DNA from: Prunella strophiata
Lineage: Eukaryota > Chordata > Aves > Passeriformes > Prunellidae
Assembly: GCA_036583965.1 (NCBI GenBank)
Contig: JAZBQD010000030.1
Span: forward strand, 56,421,551-56,485,550
Length of the DNA stretch: 64,000 nucleotides
Reading direction: 5' to 3'
In this document: piece by piece, positions 26,284 through 37,990 of the stretch
Numbering within the stretch: position 1 is the first letter of the stretch
Layout: each line of letters opens with the position of its first letter
The notes under the pieces: generated by a model
Told to the model about the DNA's origin: nothing
What the model saw: the letters and a program-made list of their open reading frames with translations, nothing else
Databases searched by the model: none
Program-made: the position numbers and the translations under genes

Positions 26284-26462
26284 ATAGAATCAGAGACTCA
26301 AGCAAAATCTTGTGTTGGAAAGGACCTTAAAGACCTTCTAGTTCAAATTCCCCTGCCACAGGAGATGCCACCCACTAGATGAGGTTGCTTGGGACCCCTC
26401 TATCCTCACCCTGGGACACTTCCAGGGATGGGAACATCCACAGTTTCTCTGGGCAACCATCT
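26284..26462 (-). mobile_element. CR1 LINE 3' fragment
   Basis: It begins with CATAGAATCAGAGACTCAAG and GTTGGAAAGGACCTTAAAGA, the inverted CR1 3' end. It runs through '...CCCTGCCACAGGAGATGCC...' and 'GGACACTTCCAGGGATGGG' to 'TCTCTGGGCAACC'. About 180 bp remains, so the insertion is strongly 5'-truncated. The overlapping 99- and 73-codon minus frames are incidental to it. Confidence 0.93.
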
Positions 26463-29400
26463 TCCAACCATGGATTCCTATTTTGACCAAAGTAGCACTT
26501 TTTATCTTTGTTTTCTTGTTTACTAAGATGCTGCATGTTAAATGTACAGTTAACTTGCCTATTTTGGCATTCAGAGCACCAGACTTTGAGCTGCAATGCC
26601 AGTCAAAGCCTGAGGTGCAATCCACAGACTTGTACATCCTGGTTTTCTGAACTTAATGTTGATGCTTCCATACCAAAAGATGAATATTTTCTCCCCTGAA
26701 AATACCAAAGATATCTAAACAAGAGATCAGGTCTTCTTGGCAAGTTTGTTTCACTGGAAGCAGTAATGCTGCATATGAACTGGCAGCATCTGCCAAGTGA
26801 AACATACTTCCCATGTTATTAAGTATTTTGTGTATTTAAAATGTGTTATTAACACTCTTGCAGCTTTACTTTTATTTACTATATATTTAACTAATTTTTA
26901 GTTGAATTTTGCACCCTACAGAATAGATTTCATATATATATGGGGAAAAGGAAAAAAGACAATTACCTATTTTCACAGATTTTTTTACACTAGACTGTGA
27001 GCCTTTTAAAATAGATCTGTAAAACTGTGAACCTGGAAATGTTTTTTGATTGCTGAAGAAAGTGTGTATTATCCTACTTCGAGCACATAATCTTTTTATT
27101 TCTGTGAGGAGAGTTTAAATTGGCTTCACAGGAAATTCACCCACTAATAACAATTTTCAAATTATCATGTCAGAAGTCTGCTTTTATTTAGAAATAAAAT
27201 ATTAGTTTTATTTTTTGTTTAAATAAATTCTATTATTTAGTTGCTATTCACTGAATGGGTTTCCAAGAATATTTTCTTGCTATTTTTTTTACAGATTTCT
27301 TCATGCATGTTTTTCAGTCTTACAATCTACAGGTCTTTTTTGTTTCCTCTCAGTTAAAGGTCAGTCCTTTTAACAGTTCTCTATGTGAAGATGTTAGAAG
27401 AGGCTATTTTGCTCAACACTGTAGCTTCCAACCTTCACAACCAATAGATTCTCTGTAGTCATCTTAATTTTGCAATTATGCTTGATAATAACTTCAGACT
27501 GCATCACAACTTCCTCCCTTACTTCAAAAACATCTTGGTGAAGCAGTATTTAATTTATAATTAGTCCATCTAAATAATTTTGCTAAGCATGTCTAATTAA
27601 GAAGAGAAAAAAAAATAATTTACTTCCAGTTCTCTGAACATTTCAAATGTTTTCCCATTTCAGTGAAGCTGATGGTTAGTCTGCAAAGTGGGGACATTTC
27701 TGAGGTGAAGCCACCTCATCTAACTACCAGAAACTGCAAACTGTCTTTTCTGCCTCCTGCTCCTGCATCAAGGACTTCTGATTACTTGTTTTGTCTTCTG
27801 TGAATTTCCACTCACCTTGACAAACATGTGGTGGCTGCAAGGTAGCTGTGCATGTGCAGAGAAGTTTAGGCTGGGTTCATCAGGCTTGCTGGGATGGGGC
27901 AGTGAGTGTTCATCTAGCAACTCAGTGGATTTCCATGTGGAGTCCAAGCTGCCTGTGATATTGGACATTACGGGCAGGTGTGATGCCTCTGGTAGAATCT
28001 GGTCCTGATATGCGCTGGGCCACTCCAATGGATCTGCACAGATTAACCAGCAGTTCTCTTCTAAACACTTCTAAACTCCATCTAAGCAGAGAGTGGGAGC
28101 TGGAAGCAGAGTAAGCTTGCACTGGAGTCTCAAGGCAGGTGATACATTACAAAGACAATCTACTAAAAATCTGAGCCTTGTGTTAGAGTTGTAAGTGAAA
28201 TAAATGGAAGGAAAAGGAAGACACAAGCACGATGTTTTTCAGTACTTTCCTCAATACATGTTGCCTGCTAGGTTAAGTTTTTTCTGGTTTAAAACCTTTT
28301 TAAAAAATCCAGCAAGCTGTATGGCAAACTACTTCGTAAGAAATCACTGAAGCAGGGGATGAACTGCTCTTTCAGTTCCCTGCCAGTCTGTAACGTCTGA
28401 ACAGAATGCAGCATGCAATCTTGAATTTACAGTGACTTCGTGCATTGTGCTGGTTGCTAAATAACCTCAAATTACTTTAGGCAAATGCTTCTGGGAACAT
28501 TACTCCTTTGTTCAGTTATTTAGGGGTTTAAAGTCTTCATTAGTCAAGGGATAAATACATCTGTGGAAGTAATTTATCAAATTAGTACACGTGTCTTTGG
28601 GCTGCATTCTTTTCATTGGTTATCTTAACAATAACTTGAGGTGTGCAGCCTAAGTGATATTTGCTTACAAAATATGAGATTTCTGTAGACACAGTAGGCT
28701 TGAGATGGATTCACAGTGTGCATGAAATTACATACAAAATTAAATTATGGATGGTAATATGTGCATGGCATTCTCAGCTGAGTGCCTTTAAGTGTAAAAT
28801 ACAAAATTACATGGTCTCTTTTATTCCAAACCACACAAAAAGACTCTTTTTTGTACCTACACATCATCAACTGATTGATTTTAAGGAACAAGTATTTCTA
28901 TCACTCCCTAGTATAATCTATGCAAATACTTGTGTGTTAAGTGAAAAGTGTTGTTCAAACTGAGCATTTCTACTTCACAAGAGATGTACAGATTTTCAAT
29001 TTTTCTCTGAACCTGGTTTTTTAAATGTTAGCTCGCCCCAAAGCCATTTGTAAAGAAAATTATAATATTTTACAAAATTTCAGTTTGAAATTAAAATTAC
29101 CATCATAAATATGCTTTTCTTTATGTATCTTTTTATTATTTCATAACACAAAAACAAAATTGCATGTTGTGCTACTGTATACCAAGTAGAATTGGGCAGA
29201 GGTCAATTTCTCTTACATTAGAGTTCTAGTCATCCAAGCCAGAGCTAGCCATTTAGAATTTCTCTAAAACTGCAAAGGAGATAGGCACTTCTAATGTGTG
29301 ACACCTACCAACTCAAGCTAGACAACTTCAGTATGCTAGATGAATCATGAAATACCTACCTCAGCCTTTTGACCCTAAAGGGAATCTAGATAATATGTAA

Positions 29401-29649
29401 ATATTGTAATTATTGTAGGTGTCAAGGTGAGGTGAGAGAAATTGCCACTTAGATGTCCAGCTATGACATCATATATTGACCAAAGTATTTAAATATAAAA
29501 GCATAGTTATTACTTTATATATTTGGTGGTACTTGATCTATATGATATGCATCAAGCATAATTTCTTCTTTTGAGCATCTTCCAAGACGTTTGGAATATG
29601 AAAATAATGGAAGTAATCAGGTTTATGTTCACCTCATCTAATTTAAAGC
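26463..29649. other. Unassigned noncoding DNA
   Basis: No named repeat or exon. A slightly GC-richer patch at 27700-28130 opens short overlapping frames on both strands (60-86 codons) without domains. The part at 28390-28480 keeps several CpGs and may be conserved. Confidence 0.45.
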
Positions 29650-29670
29650 TTAAGTTAATAATTAACTTAA
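29650..29670. promoter_or_regulatory. Perfect HNF1-type palindrome
   Basis: Two 10-bp arms, TTAAGTTAAT and ATTAACTTAA, are exact reverse complements around one central base. The core at 29654-29666 reads GTTAATAATTAAC, an exact match to the dimeric HNF1 (POU-homeodomain) consensus GTTAATNATTAAC. The palindrome is directly visible; occupancy is inferred. In AT-rich DNA such a site can also arise by chance. Confidence 0.45.
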
Positions 29671-31339
29671 AACCTCATTTGACTCTGTAATCAATGTTGG
29701 TGGGCATCTCCAGAGTCACAGTCACAACTCACAGTTCACAGCTGGCTGAATAGTCCTCTAGAGGTACTATCTAGGTTAGTTACTGTCTTTTTCTAGTGAC
29801 ATTCAGGCAGCACAAAAGAATAAGAAACATCAGTTGAAATCCCTGCATTTGGGAATCTAATATCTTGAAACTTTTTAAGTCCCAGGCATCAATTTATTTG
29901 TCCAGATTTTCAGGACTGCCTAAGCTTAAATCCATCTAAATTCACTACTTAGCTCTGTACTTACCTTGAACCTTGGGCATCTAACTCTAGGGACCTATAC
30001 ATGGTCATACTTGGGAGCTGAGCACTTATTTCCCACTCAAGCTCTTCAAGCCCTGTTGAGATACCCAAGCTACCTATATTACAAAAGTAACTTGCTAGAG
30101 AAATCTGGAGTGTTAGATAACTTTATCATCAATTTTTGCCTGACTGCTGAGCAGTTAGACCATTCATCATGGAAGTAAGAGTTGGAAAACAGGCTCTCCT
30201 TAAGCCATCATTCCTGTTGCAGAAAGGTGTGCAACCACCCTGGAAGAAGCCTTTGAAATAGAGTCTCTGTGCTGCCAGCAAGGCAAGAGTCAGAGAAAAC
30301 TAGCTGGAAGGAGGGAGTCTTGCTCTTATCTGCTAATGTACTAAGGTGAAACAAAGAGATGTAGGCAGATCAGACTAGTTACTCTATTCTATATGTTCCT
30401 TATATTCATAGTAAATATGTCTGACAACTTTCATAAGATGAATTGCAGAAAGTTAAAGATTTGTTGGAAGAAAAACCTGCTGTAATTAAGGGATCTTTCT
30501 CTGAAGGTGTTCAGACATTGCACTTTTCCTGTTGTCTTCAAGGAAAACATAGTTTTAAAGAATCCTATTTTACCCCTGCAATCTTTTCTGTCAACAGCCC
30601 CAGCCAGTTGAAAGATCTGTGAAAGAAATTACAGATTAATCCAGATTGCAATTTAGGACTTTAGGTTTGGTGCCTAAAGCAGAGCAGGATGAATCTGGGC
30701 CTATATACTCAACAGTGCAGGAGGTCTTTCCAAAATGTTGGTGTTGGCTGAGTGACACTTTTCTAGGATACTGCAAAAAGGTGTCCCTTCAATAATTAGC
30801 TGTCATCTAACTTTCTGGATCAAAATTATGAAATTTTTAAATTACAACATAGGCTAATCTAAAAAGATAAGATGTTTCTATCAGTCTTGGGTAATAATGG
30901 TTCATACCAGCACTTCAAAAATTTGAACATTTTAATTATCATAATATTCATTTTAAGGATTGTTAGCAGCAATGTAGATTGCCATGTCATTACTTATATT
31001 ACTGAAAAGATATATTCTGTATTTCATGTTGCTGTTTGTACCATGAAATATGTGAATAAGTTAAAAAATTTGAGTTGTCATTAAATTTGTTTCAAAATAA
31101 ACTTCGAAAAATATTTTAAAGAAATATCACCATAAAAGTTCACCAGAAGTCAAAACTAGACTTTGGACACATCTGTTTGAATACTGGGTTATGGAATTCA
31201 TGTCACCCAAGGGAAATGTTTACATGTTACATAGGGCAACTGGTTCAGATAAGAATACCTCCAGTAGAGGTATCTAGGATGTGTTTCAGCTGCCTAAACA
31301 TAAACTTCTAGAGCCATATGATGTGCTGTAAGGTACCTA
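29671..31339. other. Unassigned DNA, possibly a decayed older repeat
   Basis: Words of the type 'GGTGCCTAAA', 'GGCATCTAACT' and 'CAGCTGCCTAAAC' recur between about 29260 and 31330. They recall old sauropsid LTR or DNA-repeat remnants, but I cannot assign a family. No gene signal. The solo LTR is inserted at its right end. Confidence 0.25.
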
Positions 31340-32409
31340 TGGGTTGACCCTGGATGGATGCCAGGCACCCACTAAAGTTGCTCCATCATTTTCCTCCTCA
31401 GCTGGACATGGGAGTGAAAATGTAAAAAAAAGTTCATGGGTCAAAGTAAGAGCAGGGAGAGGTCACTCACCAATCACTGTCATGAGCAAGAGACTTGACT
31501 TGCGAAATTAATTTATTACCAGTCCAATCAGAGTATGATAATAAGAAAATAATAGCTAATTTTAAAACACTAGCCTCAAATTCACTCACAATTTCTCTAT
31601 TTCCTTCCTGAAAGAAGCGCAGGGGGATGGGGAAAGGGTGCTATGGTCACTTTATCATTCATTGTCTCTGCTGCTCCTTCCCCCTGAGGAGGAGGACTCC
31701 TGACACTCTTCCTCTGCTCCAGAAGCAGTGCTTCTGCTCCACTGCGGTGTCCCTCCCATGGGAGACAGTCCTCCATAGTAATCTCCAATGCAAGTCCTTG
31801 CCTGTAGGTTGCAGTTATTAATAAACTACTCCACTGTGGGTCCCTTCCATGGGATGCAACCCCTCAGGAAGAGACTGGTCCAGTGTGGGCCCCCTAGGAG
31901 TTCTTACATCCTGCCAGCAAACTTGCCCCAGCCTGGGATCCTCTCGCCATGGGGACATGGGTCTCTCAGAAGCCTGCTTCAGCACAGGCTTCCCACAAGG
32001 TCACAGCCTCTTTTGGGCATCCACCTGCTCTTGTCTGGATCTCTGCTGCCCAGGGCCACCATGGGCTGTAGTAGCACAGCTGCTTCACCACTGTCTTCAC
32101 CAGAAGCTGCAGGGGAGACTCTGCAGCTGGCGTAGAGCATTTCTTCCCTCTCCTTCTGCACTGACCTGGGTGTCTGAAGGGCTGTTCCTCTCCTATGCTG
32201 TTGCTCTTCTGTTGCTGTTGTGCAGATTTTTCTTCTCCTTTTAACTCTGTTGCCCCAAAGACACTGCTATCCTCACTAGTGGGCTTGGACTGGGCCAGTG
32301 GAGTGTCTGTCTGGGACACACCTGACACTGGGAAGGCTTCTGACAGCTTTTCACAGAAGCCACTCCTGTAATCCCCCCATTACAAAAATGTTGCCACACA
32401 AACCCAACA
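31340..32409 (-). mobile_element. Solo LTR of an avian endogenous retrovirus
   Basis: The 1,070-bp block starts TGGGTTGACCC and ends AAACCCAACA on the plus strand. On the minus strand it therefore runs TG...CA from TGTTGGGTTTG to the GGGTCAACCCA end. This matches a frequent bird LTR that I recall as ERVL-like. On the minus strand a TTAAAAGG TATA-like word lies near 32240, and an AATAAA signal (plus 31512-31517) is followed by the usual R/U5 segment, including a 'GTGATTGGTGAGTGACC'-like phrase. There is no internal gag/pol/env sequence or second LTR next to it, so it is a solo LTR left by recombination. Frames of 115-131 codons inside it are not genes. The 5-bp flanks (ACCTA left, GCAAC right) do not match, so edges may be off by a few bases. 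Confidence 0.82.
31512..31517 (-). terminator. LTR polyadenylation signal AATAAA
   Basis: Canonical hexamer on the minus strand inside the solo LTR, about 170 bp before its 3' end. This is where the R region of the LTR family is expected. Confidence 0.6.
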
Positions 32410-32791
32410 GCAACAGCAATGAAATGGCATATTCAACACAAGAATTACAGGAGACTGTCACGACAGCTGCATAGACCCAGACTCTATGCCACCTATGTTG
32501 AGGCTGCTAAAATGAACCCCCAAAGAAAAATGAAAGGAATGGTGCCCAGTACAGCTTCCCATGTCTTGAAATAAACAATGTTTTTAAGACACAAAACTGC
32601 AGAAAGTCTAGAAATCCAGATTTTAGAGGCATCTGTCATGTCTGACTTCTTACTGTACAGACAAATAAAGGAAGGATGCTCACTGTAAGAGCTGGAAATC
32701 AAGCTTCTGCTGTGCCATTAATGTAATTACAGCAGATGGAAGATTTTAGAACACATTTTGCATTAAATAACTATTTTTTAAAGTGGTGATA
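32410..32791. other. Unassigned DNA to the right of the solo LTR
   Basis: Its words ('GACAGCTGCATAGACCC', 'CACCTATGTTGAGG') resemble the repeat-like sequence left of the LTR. The LTR may therefore be nested in an older element. Not assignable to a family. Confidence 0.25.
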
Positions 32792-33160
32792 AATAGAAAT
32801 TAGAATGGGTTTGGAGAAGGGCTGCTAAGATGACCAAAGAGACAAATTACTCATCACCTATAAGAGAAATTTTAAAACTTCTTCAGCTCAGACAAATGCA
32901 TCAAACAGGAGTAAGCAGCAGGGAAAAAAGGAGAGCTACTTAACCTAAGGAATAATTTTGGCCTAAGTACAAGTGTATGTAGATTGGCTAGGAATAGCTG
33001 AGCTCTAAGCTAGATGAGTGTTTTTTGATCAGAGTAATGATTTTTCAGAACATCTTTCCAAGTGGTTGCCAAGTGGACTGGTGACATCAAAACTCCCTTC
33101 TGTCCTTATGCAGAGGTTTAAAAAGAAGATGATGAATTTATGAACCAGATCATCTGCTTT
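32792..33160 (+). mobile_element. Old CR1 LINE 3' fragment
   Basis: It begins with 'GGGTTTGGAGAAGGGCTGCT', then shows AGAGCTACTTAACCTAAGG, GGCCTAAGTACAAGTGTATG and 'TTGGCTAGGAATA'. This is the order of the end of the reverse-transcriptase frame and 3' region of a reptile-type CR1, sense orientation. Many substitutions and gaps make it clearly older than the CR1 at 12.1 kb. The 3' boundary is uncertain and no tail repeat is visible. Confidence 0.6.
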
Positions 33161-35438
33161 GATCAGCTGTGGTAGCAGGCAGTGAAATCCCCCAGCTGCC
33201 TTCTTGCTGCTAAGTGAAAGAGGTCAGCATGGCCTGGCTCATCCCCTCACTGATGAAGTTCAATCTCTTCCAAGTAGACTCTCTACGTGGCATGGCACTC
33301 AGTTTTGGCTTCATCTGTAGCCCATGTGATGTCCTTAGGAAAAAGTAGCTATGTTGTGTGAATTTGTTTGGGTGTTTTTCAGTTCAAAGGCACTCAAATG
33401 ACGTGAAGACTGTGTTGTGACCCATCAGAGTGCTGTTTTATTATAACATGAAATAGGTACTGTCTGCATACCTAGGGTTTCACTGCACTGCACATTGTAC
33501 CTGAGAGTGCCAAAGCCTGCTGAGCTATTTTAGTTAGAGTTGCTTTTTGTTTAGTTATGCTTAATTTACAGACCACATTTCAGAGCTCAGTACCTCAGTG
33601 GCCAACAGATCAGTGAGAGAAAACAGAGAACCTCCACATTTTTGTTGATGATTGTCCATAAAGGACCTCATATGCTGTGAGGGTTGTGTCACTTCCAGGG
33701 GAACAGAGATGGAGGAAACCAAGTCTGGTGCAATATCACCCATGCTGTCTTCCAGGATCTGACCCTGGTGGGACAGCTATCCCAGGTCTTCCCTTGTCTT
33801 GGGAAGAAGCTTTGAAGAGCTGAGATGAGAAGGCTAGCAGAGAAGCACTGTCAGTGATTAAGGGGCACAGTGCTTGATGGTGTTCCCCAGTTCTCTTCTG
33901 TACAGCATACAGTGTTAGTGTCATCTCCTGGGTGAGATGCTTTGTCCCTCAATGGAGGTGTGTGTGAGAAATTCAGAACAAAGTTTAAAAGATACAGGTA
34001 ACCTGGTAAGCATGGTAATTCTAAGGTGAATAGAAAGCATTCCTAAAAATAAAATATTGTAAGTAGAAAAATTAAGCTTCTTAGACTTAATGTTATTGTT
34101 CCTATTTAATCACTCCTAATCCTACTGGTTAAAGAAGATCAGTCTAAGGAATTTTATGCATGTTTTAGTGAGATTGAGAACATTCCTCACGAAATGTATG
34201 AATTTCTCAATCCCAGTTGTTGATTTTTACTGAATTTCAGCACTGTTTTTGATAACAGAAGTGGCTATGAGCTCTACTTTGAGGATAAACTGATTTTATT
34301 GCTTACATATGGTTGTTCCTTCCATGCAGGGGAGCAGCATTTTGCTCCTTTCACTCAGACATTTTAGTGTTAGTGTTTAGTTTAGTGTGCACACGATGCA
34401 TATTAAAAACTCACTGGTGGCTGAAATTGGAATATGGGAGCTCTGTGGGCTGGCCCTTTCTCTCATGATCACCTCTGTTCACACAGCTGGCATGTAACTT
34501 ACCATAGATAACAACACGGGACAGTGCTAAACTCTGATAACTGGGTTTCCTTCTTGTCTTTCCCTTCCAGTGTATTTATTTTAAAAATAATAATTATAAA
34601 CATATATAATATCTATCCATGTAGATATATCATATATAGATATATAATTCAAAAGCAATCAGAGAATTAACAGAATTAATTGCACTTGTACTATATGTGG
34701 GCATGAAGCGCAGAAGAGGTTAGAAGAATGACTTCAATTTTGACAAGAGACATAAAGGTTGTGTGAGGTATTGTGCTTCAAAAACTAGATGCAAAACCAA
34801 TAATTCATCAGAGTTCTTAATATATGCATCAGGACCAGAGATGGAGGTGAGCCAGTCTATGTCCCTTTTTCTCTGAAAGATCTCCAACTTTTTTAAGGGA
34901 GAGAAAGGCTGAGAAGAAGAGGAATAGAAAGAAAAAAATATAATCCTTGTGTGACTAGAACTGATGAATGCATGAAAGTGAAAAAAAAAGAAACTTAAAT
35001 TTTGGTGACAACAGTGCCAAATTAGTATAAAATGAGTACAAAATTATTGTGTTAATAACAGTGGCTCATAGACCTGAATGAATGGCTGCAGTGATGTGTT
35101 TGGTTGCCTGGATTACATATGCTGCCACATACAGACTCAACATACTGAGGTGTATTAAAACTGTTGGTAATGTTGATGGTGTAACATAAAATTTGCCTTA
35201 AAACTCAGATATTTATCAAAAGGTTTGCCGGAGTTCATGGGCTTTTTGAATGAACTTGAACAGAGTTATGACTTCGCAATGACATGATGAAAAATTTGTG
35301 ATGTAATATGAAACACAGTAAAACTCCTCACTTTCAGAGGCAATTTTCAGCCAGACAGCACCTAATATCTCCTGAATGTTAGTGAGACAAGTGTATCACA
35401 GCCCTTTTGCCTTTGAGAATCTCTTTTTCAAAAAAACC
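33161..35438. other. Unassigned noncoding DNA
   Basis: No named repeat or gene. At 34570-34655 there is a very AT-rich stretch with ATATAT/AGATATAT words able to form hairpins. A purine tract lies at about 34895-34950. Confidence 0.45.
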
Positions 35439-35574
35439 AAATGTTGCAATATAGAGTTTCTTTGCATCTCAGCTTTGAATGGCAGATTGTAATTAGTGTT
35501 TAGAGCATGTGAAATGTGACTTGGGGAATCTGCTGTGTTCAGATTACAAATTCTGATTAATTTTATAAAAAACT
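35439..35574 (+). repeat. 136-bp unidentified element, copy A
   Basis: It matches 36638-36774 in the same orientation with 13 substitutions and one single-base gap by my hand alignment, about 90% identity. Similarity stops sharply at both ends. It contains TTTGCAT (octamer-like) and TAATTAG (homeobox-like) words retained in both copies. I do not recognise the family. It could be a dispersed repeat or a local duplication of a regulatory element. Confidence 0.8.
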
Positions 35575-36637
35575 GTTTCATTTGGTGCCACCATATGTGA
35601 TGAGCCACCTAGAGCTGGCGAGATTCCTGACACATATTGCCTGTCCTGTCTGAAAGATATCACAAATCTTCCACAGCAAGGTTGCTAGCATTAGGGAATG
35701 AAAAGTGATAAAACAATGCTCATGCTAGGGAAACGAGTTGGAAAAATCTGATTTCACAATGCTGTTGGAGGGAATGTGAATCAAAATATACTTTGAAACT
35801 CCACACAAGAACAAGGACCAAAGGGGTAAATGCAGGTTTCAAAGGATAAGGGCAAAAAAAAAAATCACAGGATTTTTACTAGCCCACTTTGGACTCAAAG
35901 CACAGAGACTTCCAGCTACCTTGAAAAGGATATCCTACAACACATATGATGCAGCTCATCATGATGTGGTTTATTCAAGAGAAAAAACCCACCCGAATGG
36001 CATCAATGATTTACACTAAAAAAAAAAATATGAGAGGTGTGTTTTGTTTTGTGTATTTGGGCATGGCATTTTTTCCAGCAGTTACGTCCAAATCTTTTTT
36101 CAGGGCTTCACACTTGGACACAGATCTGATCACACAGAGAAAAGGTCAGATTCAATACAGTGGGAAGCTGACTAGGTGGGGAATGTCTGTAAATGAATCA
36201 GTACTCCACAGAAGTTATAAGGTGAAAGATTCAGGAAGTTACGCTTTTGCACTTGAAAGCATATTTATGTAAATCTGAAATTTACTCAGGATTTTTCAGG
36301 ATTCTGATGTATGGAATGAGGAATAAGATATTTATTGCTGTGTCTGGAAGTACAAACATACACACATATTTCCTAAAATGTCGAAGTGATCAGTTTTACA
36401 GAATTTGGCAAAGTTTGTGTGATATGTGTTCAACTGCTTTATGTGCTGGAGAATATGATCAGCCCTATACATCTACAGAGAACATATCCCCACCTGTTGA
36501 GTATGACTATAAATGAAGAATTACAATGTCATGTTTTAAAATACAAAAGAACAGCTGAGTAATAAATACTTACTTTTAAAGCAGAATAATTATTTTTTTG
36601 GGGTGGAGGAACCCCAAACATTCTCTTAAAATAGAAT
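35575..36637. other. Spacer between the two 136-bp copies
   Basis: About 1.06 kb of unassigned sequence. It holds the 108-codon (35946-36272) and 89-codon (36247-36516) plus frames. Neither has a domain or splice support; both look like chance frames. No inverted terminal repeats bounding the copies are seen. Confidence 0.45.
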
Positions 36638-36774
36638 AAATGTTGCAATATATGGTTTCTTTGCATCTCAGTTTTAAATGGCAGATTTTAATTAGTGTTT
36701 TGAGCATATGAAATGTGACTTGGGGAATCTGCTGCGTACAGATTATGAATTCTGATCAGTTTTATAAAAAAACT
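36638..36774 (+). repeat. 136-bp unidentified element, copy B
   Basis: Second copy, starting 1,199 bp after copy A, about 90% identical and in the same orientation. The longest shared exact stretch covers GAAATGTGACTTGGGGAATC and surrounding bases. Flanking sequence on both sides is unrelated to that of copy A. Confidence 0.8.
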
Positions 36775-37885
36775 CATGGTAGAGGCATTTTGTTGTTTTT
36801 AAAGTAACAAAAATAGAAGTTACTGCATTATTTTGTTACAAGAATAATCTTTTACTGGTCATGCATTTTTCTTTCATTTGCATTAGCAAAATGTTTCCTC
36901 AATCCAGGACTTAGATTGCTTCATCTCACTGTGTAGTCTTTAAAGTAATCTCAAGTGAATTCTCTCTTTTCTTTAAATATTTTTAGTTTTCTTATCTCAA
37001 CATTAAACACCTTTGCTACTCTCAGTCTACAGGGGTTACTGGCAGCCCTTTCCAGAAACCAGAATCTTTATGTTTATATCCATGCACTCTTCTTCATGTG
37101 AAGCCAAATCATACTTGCCTGGTGCACCACGGCTGTCTTCAGAAAGAACCGAACCTTATTTAAAATTTTCAATGTGGATTTTCCCCAAAGTGACAGATGG
37201 GAAATGTGGGGACCTGGTTTTGAAAAATCCTTAGGGAAGACAGAGGTAATGAAGATTGAGGCTTGAAGAAACTTGGAGTTTCTTTGGCAAACCTATGAAA
37301 GACTACTTTATCTTTAAAATGGAGTGACAGTAGCAAGACAGGACAAAGAAATGCCATGTGTCCTCCTTTAGTACATCCTTATGGCATTATTAGGGCACAA
37401 ATAACACGTATTAAATTAGAATGCTTGTCTTTTGACTGGTATGATCTGATTCTGGCTACTAGATCGTCTTCAATCTCAAATGAGAATCATACTTCTAAAC
37501 TTGATTTGCAGAGTTGGCTCCCAGGAAATTGACACCAATGGGAGCAAGATAAACTATGTGAAACACCATTTAAAGAAATGCTGGGTTGTTACTTTTAATT
37601 TCTTTCCTTTTAGCTTGTTTGCATTCTTTATGAAAAATTATCCTGACTTTACATAAAGCAAGACAGGAAACCACAGTAGGACACTGGCAGAATCTAGAAC
37701 TTTCAGGCCTTTTTTAGTGCCTCAAAAATCAGTTCCTAAAACTGCTCACTGGACCTGCACTATCTTGAAGTGGATTTGACAGCTCTCACACTGTCCTCCA
37801 GAGGAAACTGTTCTCCTGAACAGAAATAGATGTTAAGTGGTGCAAGGAGGGTTTGATTTATATGCCATAGTGAGTAGGAGAGTTA
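36775..37885. other. Unassigned noncoding DNA
   Basis: Nothing recognised. The 73-codon plus frame at 37013-37234 has no supporting signal. Confidence 0.45.
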
Positions 37886-37990
37886 GAATCATAGAATCTT
37901 TTAGGCTGGAAAATACTTTTATGACCATTGAATCTAGCTGTTAACCTAACACTGCCATGTCCACTACTAAACCATGTTCCTGAGCACTGC
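37886..37990 (-). mobile_element. CR1 LINE 3' end fragment
   Basis: The plus strand reads GAATCATAGAATCTTTTAGG, then 'CTGGAAAATACTTTTATGACC', the TAACCTAACACTGCCATGTC segment and 'ACTAAACCATGTTCCTGAGCACTGC'. This is the inverted 3' end of a common avian CR1 subfamily, about 105 bp long. It is the same subfamily type as the fragment at 58978-59123. Confidence 0.93.

Noticed and set aside
31597..32328. Frames of 115, 131 and 120 codons
   Set aside because: They lie wholly inside the solo LTR, which is noncoding; openness reflects its higher GC content.
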